From NCBI GenBank assembly GCA_019155205.2, contig JAHNZQ020000004.1, positions 4,310,755-4,330,181 of the forward strand: DNA of 19,427 nt. The letters run 5' to 3'. The stretch is from Gracilaria vermiculophylla (Eukaryota; Rhodophyta; Florideophyceae; Gracilariales; Gracilariaceae). The position numbers were made by a program, and so were the translations under genes. The notes under the pieces are model-generated. The model did not search any database, was not told where the DNA came from, and worked only from the letters and a program-made list of their open reading frames with translations. Shown here one piece after another: positions 1 through 9,371 of the stretch (positions are counted from its first letter, which is position 1; each line of letters begins with the position of its first letter).

Positions 1-336
1 CACAACTGGTCTCCCGACTTAGAAGGTCACAGTTCCTAAAGGATCCGCACAAGTCGCAGCAGAACCGTGTTTCTAGTTTGCAACGACCAACCCCCAACAG
101 TGGAATTCTTCCTTAAGGTGATTCGGAAGTGGAAGCAAATCACCCCCGACCTACTCCTCTATGCACCCCTCAGAACCCCCAATGGAAACCACCCTACAGG
201 ATCCTCAAGCCACCGACTCCGTTGGTGGGCGCAGCATGCGCAGCGCTCCCCAGGAGATGGCCGCCACACTGGAGGACCCTGAAAATCTCCTTCGGAATCC
301 TGGCTCCTCTCTGGAGCGTTTCAGGAATCGCCTTAG
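1..336 (+). other. 5' leader and possible gag N-terminus of copy A
   Basis: No intact gene. This is the stretch between the missing 5' LTR and the clear part of gag. It resembles the B leader only in patches, such as a shared AAGCCACCGA. An ATG at 182 opens a frame that reads protein-like until about 390, where the recognisable gag frame takes over after a TAG at 334-336, so the gag start may lie here with a frameshift in between. A TGG at 7-9 could begin a primer binding site, but I could not match it to a tRNA. Confidence 0.4.
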
Positions 337-789
337 GAGAATGCATGTCGGAGGCAAGCGGAATCCCCCGCGACACCTCTGGAGAACGCCGACGTGGAGG
401 TTGAAAAACCTCACACGGCATCGCAGCCGCCACCTCAGGAGCTGCAGGGACGGGAACACCCGGAGGCTAACTCCCTCCTGGAGTCCCTGGCCCCGCGCCT
501 TACGGATTGGCTCTCACAAGAGCTGGTCGAAAGACAACCTGCAGGTGTTGAGGCCCACTTCGGAGCGCGCCGCCACGTCCTTGTGGAGGAAATCGCGACG
601 GAGAGCGCTCACCGTGCTGTGGATGCATTGCTGGGTTCCGATCCCTTTCTTGAGGTGATCTCAGATGTTACCCGTGCGGATGTGCACTCCCAAACCGCGC
701 AGCTGCTCCCCGCAGCGGCGTTCCAAAGTTATCCTTCCGTACAGGAGAGGTTCCCTCTATCAACCCCTAAAGTTACCCCGAGCAGAGAA

Positions 790-923
790 GGACAGGATAC
801 TGCCGTAAGGGAACGGGACCACCTCAGGAATCTTGCTATGCACCGTGTGGACCTGACGCCCCGCGGAGGAGGACAGGATACCCGTCGCGAAGAAGTTCAC
901 CTAAGGAGAGAAGGACAGGATAC
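790..923 (+). repeat. In-frame GGACAGGATAC repeats in gag
   Basis: GGACAGGATAC occurs at 790-800, 871-881 and 913-923. The spacings are 81 and 42 bases, both multiples of three, and each copy encodes Gly-Gln-Asp-Thr in the gag frame. Degenerate versions occur in copy B at about 16996, 17030, 17116 and 17150 on the opposite strand. They lie in a low-complexity region just before a Lys/Arg-rich block and look like a short diverged tandem repeat of the disordered part of Gag. Confidence 0.7.
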
Positions 924-2375
924 TCCTCGGGTGGATCACGATAACGGGGGTATCGTCAGCAACCCAGACCACCTTAGGGAAAGACGACGAAAGAAACGGA
1001 GGGAGAAACGAAGAAAGCGAGACACCGATTCGGAGAGAAGCTCAGACTCCGAATCCGTGAACAGCTCCAGCTCAGAGGACGGTATATCTCCCAAGGAGAA
1101 GAGCAGAAGGGTCAGGAAGGTCGTCCCGCTTAACGACCTCTTCGGCAAAGTGGTGGATTACGACACCTACATGTTGAATGATCACTCCACTCTTTACGAC
1201 GCGTGAGTCGCTAGACGACTCACGAAGATCCAGCGGCGCATGGATATTCGAATGAAAAAGCACTCCTTCTCAGGCGAAGACCCCATCTCGGTGTTGAATT
1301 TTCTTACGCGCTTCCGTTCAGCGTGAAACACCAATGGTGTCCATGAAGGTGCCGCCGTATGGTGCTTTCAGTTCTATCTCACAGGCCAAGCGCACTCGCT
1401 GGTGCAGCCACGCCTCACGGGGGAGAGCACCATTGTGGATGAGCCTGGAACGGAGATCTTGACGACGTACCCGGAGGTAGTCAATTTTCTCCTTAAAAGG
1501 TACGCCTTGGACGAAGTGATAGCCGATGCTGACGCTGAGGTCACCTCCTACAGGCAGAATACCGGAATGACCGAGACGGAGTTCTCACAGAAGCTGTGGA
1601 CCAAGGCCTTGCGGTGTGGGAATGTGTACTCCGAACGGTGGTTGAAGTCGTTGTTTGTCGAGGGACTTCTTCCCTCGATACGCGCGAGGGTGCGTAATCA
1701 CCTGAAAACACACCCAAAGACCACCTACACGGAGTTAGCGCGTTTCGCAGAGTCACATGGAGATACCCACCGTGCCGCTCGTCACAGCCATGCTCCACTT
1801 TCGGACAAACCGGCGGCCTCAAGGAACCGTCGGGCATCCGCCCTGACGCTGGACTCCAGCACCTCGGAGGAGGTCGACGAGCTCACGCTCGTAGGAGGGC
1901 AAGAGGCCCTTGCCCTCACATACACCTCCTCTCAGGGAGCACCGTCTAGGACGAGGACACCCTCGTCTCCCACTTCGTACGTCTCGGCAGGATCTTGCAG
2001 GAGCGTCCGATTTGCGAACCCTCGAGGCTACCAACCGCCTTGCAGGATTTGCTTGTCACGAGAGCCTGTACACTGTACGACTCCCACCCCGGCAATGAAG
2101 GCTGCCATCCGGCAGGAACGAGAGAAAAACTTCCAGGACCTGAAGGACACACCAACGGAGAGCGGAAGTTATCGAGCCGCGTATCGCGACATCCGCTCCC
2201 CTCAAGGAAACTACGGTTACCGTGCTCCACCGGGAGTGCAGCCTGTCCCACTGTCACTTGCACCCACAACGCAGGTGCCCGTGCCCAAGCCGGTTGCACA
2301 TCAAGGTAGCACGTTCCATCGCGATGCACAACCGCAGACGCCGTCCTTGACTGGAACTCAGCCCCTCTCGAACCA

Positions 2376-2400
2376 GGAAAACCCTCAGAGCCACGCGTAG
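2376..2400 (+). other. Candidate gag-pol -1 frameshift site (copy A)
   Basis: The pol frame is open from about 2310 and overlaps the end of gag, which stops at 2398-2400. Pol lies in the -1 frame. The sequence AACCAGGAAAAC lies just before the gag stop, and copy B has AACCAGGAAAAA at the matching place, also before its gag stop. The A-run could allow slippage, although it is not a canonical X XXY YYZ heptamer. The relative frame and the overlap are seen directly. The slip site itself is inference. Confidence 0.4.
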
Positions 2401-2402
2401 AG

Positions 2403-3086
2403 GCTCGACGTGGCTCTTTAACATCGAGCATCAGCTCCACGGAGGTCGCCTTTAGGAATGGGGGAAGAGCCGTCTGCTCCGTCGACGCAGAGTCGGCGGG
2501 CCCCCCAATCCCGTTGGACCCATTCGACACCTTTGAGGATTCTGTTTGCACGCTACGCCGTGAGAATTACAAGGTATTTGCCTCTATAGGATGTTTCCCG
2601 CTCGCCTCCACCACGGTGCGCGCTATGCTCGATACCGGAGCTGGCCTCATCCTGGTGCACGCCGAAGTGCTCCCGCTGTCTGCTCTCGGCTCCCTAGGGA
2701 CTGGAAAGCTCCCTACGGTGCGCGATGCGTCGCGTCGAGCATTGACCATCCTCGGCGCAATCCCCTTGTACCTCCGGTTGGGCTCCTTACAGGTGCAAGT
2801 GTGGTTCCTCGTGGCGACCAACTTGGCCGCACAATGCATATTGGGCATTTCCTTTGTGGATCGATATGTACGTGCAATCTACCCACGCCTGCGGAAGGTG
2901 ACGTTTCACGACGCCGCCCCTGTAGGTATCGCGTCCGCATCTCCAGGACCGGACGCCATTGCGCGTCACGTGGGTAATCTTCCAAAGGAGAAGCAGTCGA
3001 ATAAGTTCCGAGTGGTGAAGAGCATCGAAATACCCGCGAGTAGTCAGGCCGAAGTCTGGGTGCAGACCTCTGCATCTGGCCTTTAA
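2403..3086 (+). pseudogene. Retropepsin-type protease region (copy A)
   Basis: Aspartic protease that would cleave the Gag-Pol polyprotein. The active-site motif MLDTGAG is followed by the hydrophobic LILVHAEVLP. Downstream, CILGISFVDRY fits the second conserved glycine region of retropepsins (usually ILGxD/xFL). There is no independent start, because the open frame runs back into gag, as expected for a frameshift fusion. A TAA at 3084-3086 ends the frame, and copy B has TCA there. Copy B keeps the DTGAG motif. Confidence 0.8.
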
Positions 3087-4439
3087 TTCCTACAGGGGAG
3101 TCCACACCTGACGACGAAGCAGCACTCCATGATGGCGAACGGTATTATAGAAATAATATCGAACATTCCCTTCAGGGTTGTGCTCGCCAACCTCAAAGAG
3201 TCGCCGTTACGGCTCCAGAAAGTAATTGTCGTCGGACTGGCACTACCCGCCCTTGCAGGACTGGCGCCCCTCCCTCGATCAGAAGACCTTGCGGACCACG
3301 ATGCTATCGCCACCATGGAGGCGGAAGCGACCTCCTCGGCTCCAGAGGAAGAGAATCCTGCCACCTGTCAGGAGAAGTTCCAAATTGGCGAGGATTTCGA
3401 AGAGTATCGCCATAGGATAGTGAAGATGCTATCAGCCTTTGAGGACATGTGGTCTGGGCGCCTGGGTCAGGTCAGCCTGGCCAAGCACAGAATCCAGCTC
3501 ACACCGGATGCGGAACCGGTACATCAACTCTCGGGGAGGGTCGGACCCCATGCGCGCGGTTTTGAACGCGATGAGGTCCACCGGATACTGGACAAGGGCG
3601 TTATCGAGCCTTCCAATTCCAATTGTGCCTCCCCGGTGGTGGTTTTCGAGAAGAAAGATGGGTCCCTAAGGTTCTGTATTGACTACAGGCGCCTCAACGA
3701 GGTGACGGTACGCGATTTGTACCCGACACCCCGTATGTATGAATGTATCGACTCCTGAGGCGATGCGTCCGTTTTCTCCACGCTGGATGCCAACAGCGGC
3801 TACTGGCAGATTGAGATGGACGACTCCGATAAGGACAAGACAACGTTTACCTCGCACTGTGGGATCTTCAGATTCCTAAGGATGCCATTCGGATTGAAGA
3901 ATGCACCCGCTACGTTCCAACGAGCAGTGGACATTATTCTGTCGAAGGTGAAGTGGCAGTACGCCTTGGTGTATATCGATGACGTGATCATTCACTCCCG
4001 CAGCGTGGAGGAGCACTTCATTCACATGAAGCACGTGCGCCAACTACTAAAGGATGCTGGCCTCCCCTTGAAGCAGGAGAAATGTTTCTTTTTCAAGTCG
4101 TCGGTGGACTACCTGGGGCATGTCGTGCTCCCGGGCCGCCTACAGGTTTCCAGGAAAACTCAGGACGCCATCCAGGAAGCTCGCCCTCCCACAAAAAAGA
4201 CGGAGCTCTGCTCTTTCTTAGGCTTGTGTAACGTCTTCCGGAGGTTTGTACCGAATTTCTCCAGTATAGCGGCGCCATTAAATCGCCTCTTGGAGAACGA
4301 AAAGCCGACGCAATTGGCTATTTTGACGGACGAAGAGTTCGAAGCCTTCGACACCCTGAAGATGAGACTAACAGAGCCACCAATCTTGGTACTTTCGAAG
4401 CGGCACGGCCGAATGGTGCTGGACACTGACGTCTGTAAA
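3087..4439 (+). pseudogene. Reverse transcriptase domain (copy A)
   Basis: RNA-dependent DNA polymerase that copies the element RNA. Ty3/gypsy RT motifs appear in order: KHRIQL near the start, GVIEPSNS followed by SPVVVFEKKDGSLRFCIDYRRLN, then LDANSGYWQI, FRFLRMPFGLKNAPATFQ and the catalytic YIDDVIIHS (YIDD codons at 3972-3983). YLGHVV and FLGLCNVFRRFVPNF mark the thumb and connection. A TGA at 3756-3758 interrupts it between the fingers and the first catalytic Asp region, where copy B has TTA. The catalytic residues themselves are intact. Confidence 0.92.
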
Positions 4440-4886
4440 TAACAGGTCGGATGTGCCCTCCTACAGGAGCAACCGGAAGGTGGACTTCAACCCATCAGAT
4501 ATTGCAGTCGCAGCCTCACCCCCACTAAACGGAATTATTCCACCTCGGAGCGCGAATTTCTCGCCATCGTGTGGGTGGTTTTGCTTTTACGCCCATACCT
4601 GGAAGGCGCACGTTTCACCTTGAGGACGGACCACGCACCACTGAAGTGGATACTGTCCTTGACGGATGCTTCCGGTCGCCTGGAAAGGTGGAGGTTACGC
4701 CTCCTGGAGTTCCAGTTTGACATCCTCCACCGCCCTGGCATTAAACACCTGGCAGCGGACGCGCTCTCACGGATCACCACCGATGAGGAAGAAAAATCAC
4801 CTTTTGGAGGACAACATTCCGTGTATGCATATCCATTACGCCGACGGGAAAGAAAGATCCGATGGAGAATGTTTGGAGTGCTGTGA
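4380..4886 (+). pseudogene. RNase H domain (copy A), ends in a frameshift
   Basis: Degrades the RNA strand of the RNA-DNA hybrid during reverse transcription. Visible signatures are the first acidic site in VLDTDVCK, the Glu in TSEREFLAIVWVV, the Asp in RTDHAPLKWIL and the last Asp in HLAADALSR, typical of Ty3/gypsy RNase H. A TAA at 4440-4442 replaces a Tyr codon seen in copy B. Near 4805 copy A has one extra base compared with B, so this frame runs into a TGA at 4884-4886 while the integrase continues in the next frame. Confidence 0.88.
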
Positions 4887-6360
4887 ACATGGAGAAAAGT
4901 ACAGTGGACGCCCTGAGGTGATGGCTCTTGTTGAGGAGGAGAAAGAAGTTCTCCCCATTACTGTAGCAGAGTTGCTGAAGGAGCAGAGTACGGATGCGTA
5001 CTGCAAGGAGTGCCTCGCCACTGTGGGGAGTTTGACATCATCGTTCGATGTCGACCGAGACGGCGTGCTTGTACGCCACGCCCCCCTGGATGGAGCTCTC
5101 CAAAAGGTGGTGCCGACGAAGTTACGGGCGAGAGTGTTGTACCTCTCGCACTATCCTCGCCTCACCGGGCACGCCGGTGGATCTTGGATGTATTTCACCA
5201 TGCGGAGGGAGTTCTATTGCCCAAAAATGGCTAACGACGCCTTCCAAAAGGTGGCGGATTGCTATTCCTGCGCCGCCGCTAGGGAGAGTATACGGAAACA
5301 CCGGACGCCGCTCACGCTGTTCCCACCTTCAGGACCGCTGTAGTTTGTGGCCATGGACATCTTGGGTCCTCTCCCCAAGACAAAGCGAGGACATCGATTT
5401 ATCCTCGTGATCACGGATCGTTTTTCCAAGATCACGCATGCCATCCCGCTCCGGAGCAATACGGCAGAAGTGATTGCCGACGCCTTTCCGGAGCATTGGG
5501 TTTATCCCTATGAGATACCGTTGTATCTCCTTACGGACAATGGCCCCCAGTTGGCGGCCAAACTCTTCAGCGCCGTCTCCGGCATGCTGGGGATGAAACA
5601 GTTGTTTACAACTGCATATCACCCCCAGACAAACGGAGAGGTGGAAAGGTTCAAGGAAACCATCGCCTCGAGGCTGAAGCACTACGTCGCGGACCACCAA
5701 TAGGATTGGGACGTATATGTGGGACCCCTCACGTATGCATACAACCTACAGGTGCCCCGCTCCACGGGGACCGCTCCTTTCAATCTGGAGCTCTCGCGCA
5801 TCCCGCCATGTGCCGTCATCGCGGCACGCGCCACGGCGCACCTGGCGGATGGGCCACAGACGCCAACAGCGGCGCAAGCCAAACGCTCCATCCTAAGGCG
5901 ATATGAGAACGAACTCTCCCTCGCGAAGGGGAGACTCAACGCCTCACAGAGTAGATACAAACAGGACTTCGACCGAAAGGTTATGGAAGGCCTTCATATG
6001 AAGGAAGGCGACAAGGGTTTCCTCCACAAACATAGGGAAAACGCCGATGAACCGCCGGACGTCACGCGCAAGTTAGTGCCGACCACCTCAGGGCCCTTCA
6101 AAGTCCTTGCCACCTATAGGGATACTGTCGCCATTGAGGTGAACGGGCTTAGGGATGTCGTATTCCGTGATAGGGTGACAAAAGTCCCAACGCCCAGCCT
6201 TCAAGGAATGCCAGCCACCCCACCTCAGGGACAAAGCGCGGAGATTCCTCATTTGACCACCTCAGGCGCGACGACACCACGGTATACTGGCAACCGCATC
6301 ACCGCTCTTGGTGAACCAATCCTGGAAGCTCCCGATGCTATCCTGACCCCTGAAGGTGAC
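4815..6360 (+). pseudogene. Integrase (copy A), HHCC zinc finger and DD35E core
   Basis: Inserts the cDNA into host chromosomes. The N-terminal zinc finger shows His at 5149 and 5170 (SHYPRLTGH) and Cys at 5260 and 5269 (DCYSC). The catalytic triad is Asp 5356 (AMDILGPL), Asp 5536 (LTDNGPQ) and Glu 5644 (NGEVERF), with exactly 35 residues between the last two. A GPY/F-type module (SGPFKVL) and the segment VAIEVNGLRDVVFRDRVTKV follow. Stops at 5341-5343 (just before the core) and 5701-5703 interrupt it. Copy B has Glu at the first and Gln at the second. All three catalytic codons remain. Confidence 0.92.
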
Positions 6361-6745
6361 ATCCTCTACGCTGTGGACCATATCGTCTCCCATCGACAAA
6401 CACCTGCAGGAGTACTGTACCGCGTCCGCTAGTATGGGTACACCTCGAAGGACGACACGGAAGAACCTGCGGGACATATCCCGGAGAAATTCCTTAGGCG
6501 ATACCACGCCAATCTGGTGGGGAAACGCCTCTCCACATAGGCGCTTCCGTTCAGGAAAGGGGGAGGCGGCCCCCGACCAGAGTGTTTTTCGCCTCCAGGA
6601 TGCCATTGCTCGTTTTTCGGATGCTCCAGTAGCGGCAATTCTTGTCGCTGAGCTCGCGAGCACGGCCTTGTCATATTGGAACTACCGTTCACGGAGCTTC
6701 GGCTCCAACTAAAGGATCTTTTACGTCGTCGCTACAGGGAACTAG
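6361..6745 (+). pseudogene. Chromodomain and conserved C-terminal tail of integrase (copy A)
   Basis: A chromodomain of about 60 residues, reading YAVDHIVSHRQTP, then VLYRV and a stop where the family has Trp, then GYTSKDD, EEP, HIPEKFLRRYH. Chromodomains bind methylated histone tails and steer chromovirus integration. The TAG at 6430-6432 falls inside the chromo core, and a further TAG at 6538-6540 is TAT in copy B. Beyond the chromodomain, A and B share a tail of about 45 residues (FRLxDAxAxFSxAPVAA...YRSR) ending Gly-Asn-stop at 6743-6745. In A this tail is in a shifted frame because about 35 bases present in B near 6583 are missing. Confidence 0.85.
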
Positions 6746-6769
6746 CTCCCATTCCAAGGGTCCTCTCAC

Positions 6770-8860
6770 CTACAGGTCACCGAATCGCGTTGAATAATCC
6801 GCTTCGAGGCGCGCCTTTGCCGTGAGCGCTTGTCTATCAAAGAACTCCGACAGGCTTTCCTTGAGGGCTGCCATCGAGACTTGGTCTGTTCGGGCCTTGT
6901 GGAGCTCTAAGACCCAAGCACGCGCTTCGAGCAGAGCCTCCACCGGAGAAGCTGGAGCAGGACGGCCTGTCACCAGACACGTCTGCACCAACTCCTGGAA
7001 GGCAGCCTCTAGAGCCCCAGAGGAGACTCCTCCCGGCGGTGCACCCGATGTGGCCACCTCCGTTGACGGCGCAACAACCGCCACGGAGGGAACTGCAGAC
7101 GGCGGACCAGCCAAGGAAGGAGCTCCCCGACGGGATTCCGCAGGCTCCGCAGTGGAGGACGGCAATGCCAAGGGCAACGTCGGTGACGCCGGAGGTGACG
7201 GCGGTGAGGGAACTGGAACGCTCCGCAGGCGAGGTTGAGCAATCGGCGCAGGGACGCTCCGCAATCGGGGTTGCACCAATGGGGCAGAAAGTGCCGGGAC
7301 TGGAACTATCTCGACCTCTTCCATTGGATACACGGCGGCTACCACTGCGGGAGCACTCGAAACTCCAGCGGGCCGCAGAGCTATCACCTCAGGAGGTGCG
7401 ACCATATCCTGGGGCGGAGCCGGTAACCGATGGGGCGCATTAAACGCCTGCTTCTCCATCAAGGGGTCGTAGTCGGGTACTCGAAGCCGTGGCACCTGAG
7501 GAACCCGAGATGGCGTCAGATCGGGAAAGGCGGGGTATGCATGCCCGTCATCGTCTCCGTTCGGACTATTCCCAATGGGGTGAAACTTGTCCTCGCCGTA
7601 GTCGTACCAGAGGAAACCCGGTGTGTCACTCCACGCCACCTGGAGGTTGTAATTCAACATTGTCTCCGCCTCAAACTCGCTCCATGCGGTGCTTTTAACC
7701 AGGTTTTGGATGCCAAAGGAGCGCAGAACCCGTATGATGGACGCTGACAAGGGGAGCAAACGCCCGGCGGTCGACTGGTATGATGAGTCCCAGTGGAGGC
7801 GGCCGTCGCGGCATCGGGTATAGGAGGTTACGCCTTCGTCCGCCGCTTGGAGATAGGCCATCAAGGTGCCGACCGCAAACTCCGTAGAGGCGACCAGCAT
7901 GACGAACCGCCCTAGGGAGTCATGGGGATCCAGAACCTCGGAGGTATGATACGCGAAGGTGATGGGCGTCGCCACGCAGAGATGCGGGGAAACCCAATGG
8001 TCCCTCTAGGAGTCGTTCACCTTAAGATAGTACTTTGGACGTTGCCCGCAGGGCATATCATGGAATTCCGTGTTATGCCATCCGTAAAAGTACCTGAATG
8101 CGGTGCATACGCGAGTTTCGTCCGCGAGGTGCGTCCCCTATCGATTCTGATTGAGCCGGTACAGGCGGTCGTATGGGGGATCGAAGGGCAACACCACAAG
8201 GGCGGAGCGTCCATCGGCGATGCTTCCAGTTCGCTCCGCTCTCTGATGCGAGCTCTCCTTGTGGAGCAGGACCTGGATTCGCGCCTGGATCTCTCGTTCT
8301 TCCGCGCACCTCAGGTAGGGAGTGTCGCAGTGTCCTACCGTGGTTGGAGCATTGTCACCATGTACCGGAGTATGAAGCCAATGGGCGCGGTATGCGTCGA
8401 CGGGGTTCCACTTCTGGTCGTTCCACGCAATCTCCGGGACGGCGCGGAACCGCACCGCCTGCAGGTACGGCCCGAAATAGTGAATGTAGTCCTCCACGGG
8501 ACAGGGGAGACTCACGCGCCTATCGTGGAACGGGACAAACACCCGCGTGGCGCGATGATCGAAGTGTTCTCCTGGACGGAACGGTGCTCCGGTCGAGGTG
8601 TGATACACCTCAGGATTGGAAGGGGACGTCGGCGCCGGAGTCGGAGAGGACATTCCGAAGGCATACGAAGCAGGGTGGATGGCGACCAAAAGCGTAATTG
8701 CACCTGAGTAGAGAGACCTGACACCACTCGGGGATCGATTCGAATTTATATGCACCACCGCGGAGGGAGCCGTGTCAAGCCGCCACCGTAGAATCCGAGG
8801 CGAAGCCGGGCGACCGGCATCAGGCGAGTTATGGAGCACCATCGCGGGGCGTGCGCTCAT
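6770..8860 (-). pseudogene. Convergent antisense ORF (copy A), unknown protein
   Basis: A single minus-strand frame of 697 codons from an ATG at 8860 to a TAG at 6772-6770, interrupted only by TAG at 8140-8138 and 8008-8006. I recognise no family. The N-terminal 280 residues are rich in Tyr, His and Trp. The middle (TEFAVGTLMAYL...GRLHWDSSYQ...LNYNLQVAW) is conserved in copy B. A Pro/Ala/Val-rich region follows with PRLRSVP twice. The last 80 residues (AFQELVQTCLV...LTAKARLEADYSTRFGDL) look helical and are conserved in A, B and C. There is no signal peptide, clear membrane segment or Env feature. The start is supported because A and C share a TAA just upstream of the matching ATG. It converges on pol with 24 bases between stops. 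Confidence 0.75.
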
Positions 8861-9358
8861 ATCCAACGGAGAACGACGGAGGTGCGGACGAGACACTTAT
8901 GATTCCGGCACCTTCACGGAGATCAAATGAGCGGACGCGAAGAAGCGGGTGTTGCCACAAGGAGTAACCTCGAAGGAGTCGGAGTGGCTAGCGCCTCCAT
9001 GGGGTCGGTATCCTCGAGGGACTGACCCACGCTCCGTCCAAGGAAGTGCGCGCTTGCACCGCGCGCGGTACGCCGGAAGACGCGGACACTCGCGTTGCCG
9101 ACTGGCGCAGCAGCAACGACAGGTGACACCAAGAAGGAGCGGATGCAGCCGAGTGAAGGAGAAGCGGAGCCCACAACCGCCGTAAGGAGTGAAACGCGAG
9201 CCCGCGGCAACACGCCGCGCACGAGTATGGAGAAGAGAAGGAACGCCTGAAGGAGAGAACGGGCGAACCACCGGAGGCCGCACGTGCCGCAACACCGATA
9301 GGAGCCACCCCAGGGATCAAGAAAGCGGAAGATGCACCTCGAAGACGTGGTGCAATTC
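8861..9358 (-). other. Conserved leader upstream of the antisense ORF (copy A)
   Basis: About 500 bases between the antisense ORF start and the polypurine tract. It aligns along its length with 18062-18559 of copy C, and both copies have an in-frame TAA about a dozen codons before the shared ATG. Several frames are open here in both copies, so open frames alone do not show coding. I read it as the 5' untranslated leader of the antisense transcript and, on the + strand, as the last internal part of the element before its LTR. Confidence 0.5.
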
Positions 9359-9369
9359 AGGAAAGGGGG
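9359..9369 (+). promoter_or_regulatory. Polypurine tract, copy A (second-strand primer)
   Basis: AGGAAAGGGGG followed by TA and then TGTACTACAG. In LTR retrotransposons an RNase H-resistant purine run directly precedes the 3' LTR and primes plus-strand DNA. The same tract followed by TATGTAGTACAG occurs in copy C on the - strand at 18061-18051, in the same position relative to the antisense ORF. The TG right after it is the expected LTR start. Confidence 0.6.
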
Positions 9370-9371
9370 TA

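Larger units (their letters stand above)
337..2400 (+). pseudogene. gag: gag (copy A), broken by two TGA codons
   Basis: Structural capsid polyprotein of the element. One frame runs from 337 to a TAG at 2398-2400, about 687 codons, interrupted by TGA at 1204-1206 and 1324-1326. The N-terminal third includes a conserved LLESLAPRLTDWL segment and a disordered part with three in-frame GQDT repeats. A very basic stretch and a Ser/Asp/Glu-rich stretch follow. The middle (about 1250-1750) looks like a retrotransposon gag domain, with FSGEDPISVLNFLTRFR followed by an amphipathic region rich in aromatic residues. A Cys/His cluster (CRIC...HC) lies at 2041-2076. Copy B has Cys at the second stop and Ser at the first, so both are decay and not recoding. 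The start is uncertain. The downstream pol frame is -1 relative to gag. Confidence 0.8.
2310..6745 (+). pseudogene. pol: pol polyprotein (copy A): PR-RT-RH-IN-chromodomain
   Basis: Enzymatic polyprotein of the retrotransposon, about 1,480 codons. Protease through RNase H lie in one frame, broken by stops at 3084-3086, 3756-3758 and 4440-4442. A 1-base insertion near 4805 moves the frame by +1, and integrase follows with stops at 5341-5343, 5701-5703 and 6430-6432. Copy B has sense codons at most of these places and reads through the 4805 region without a shift, so copy A carries the lesions. The frame slips again near 6580, and the conserved end is at 6743-6745 (Gly-Asn-stop), matching copy B. 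The convergent opposite-strand ORF ends 24 bases further on. The protein cannot be made intact from this copy. Confidence 0.88.

Noticed and set aside
1204..1326. In-frame TGA codons in gag as stop-codon recoding or an altered genetic code.
   Set aside because: Copy B has ordinary sense codons at both places, and other stops in both copies are TAA and TAG, so this is decay.
1946..2551. A - strand open frame of 201 codons across the gag-pol junction of copy A.
   Set aside because: Shadow of gag, whose own frame is conserved in copy B.
7922..8707. A + strand open frame of 261 codons opposite the antisense gene.
   Set aside because: It is the mirror of the conserved minus-strand frame. No product is recognisable in it.
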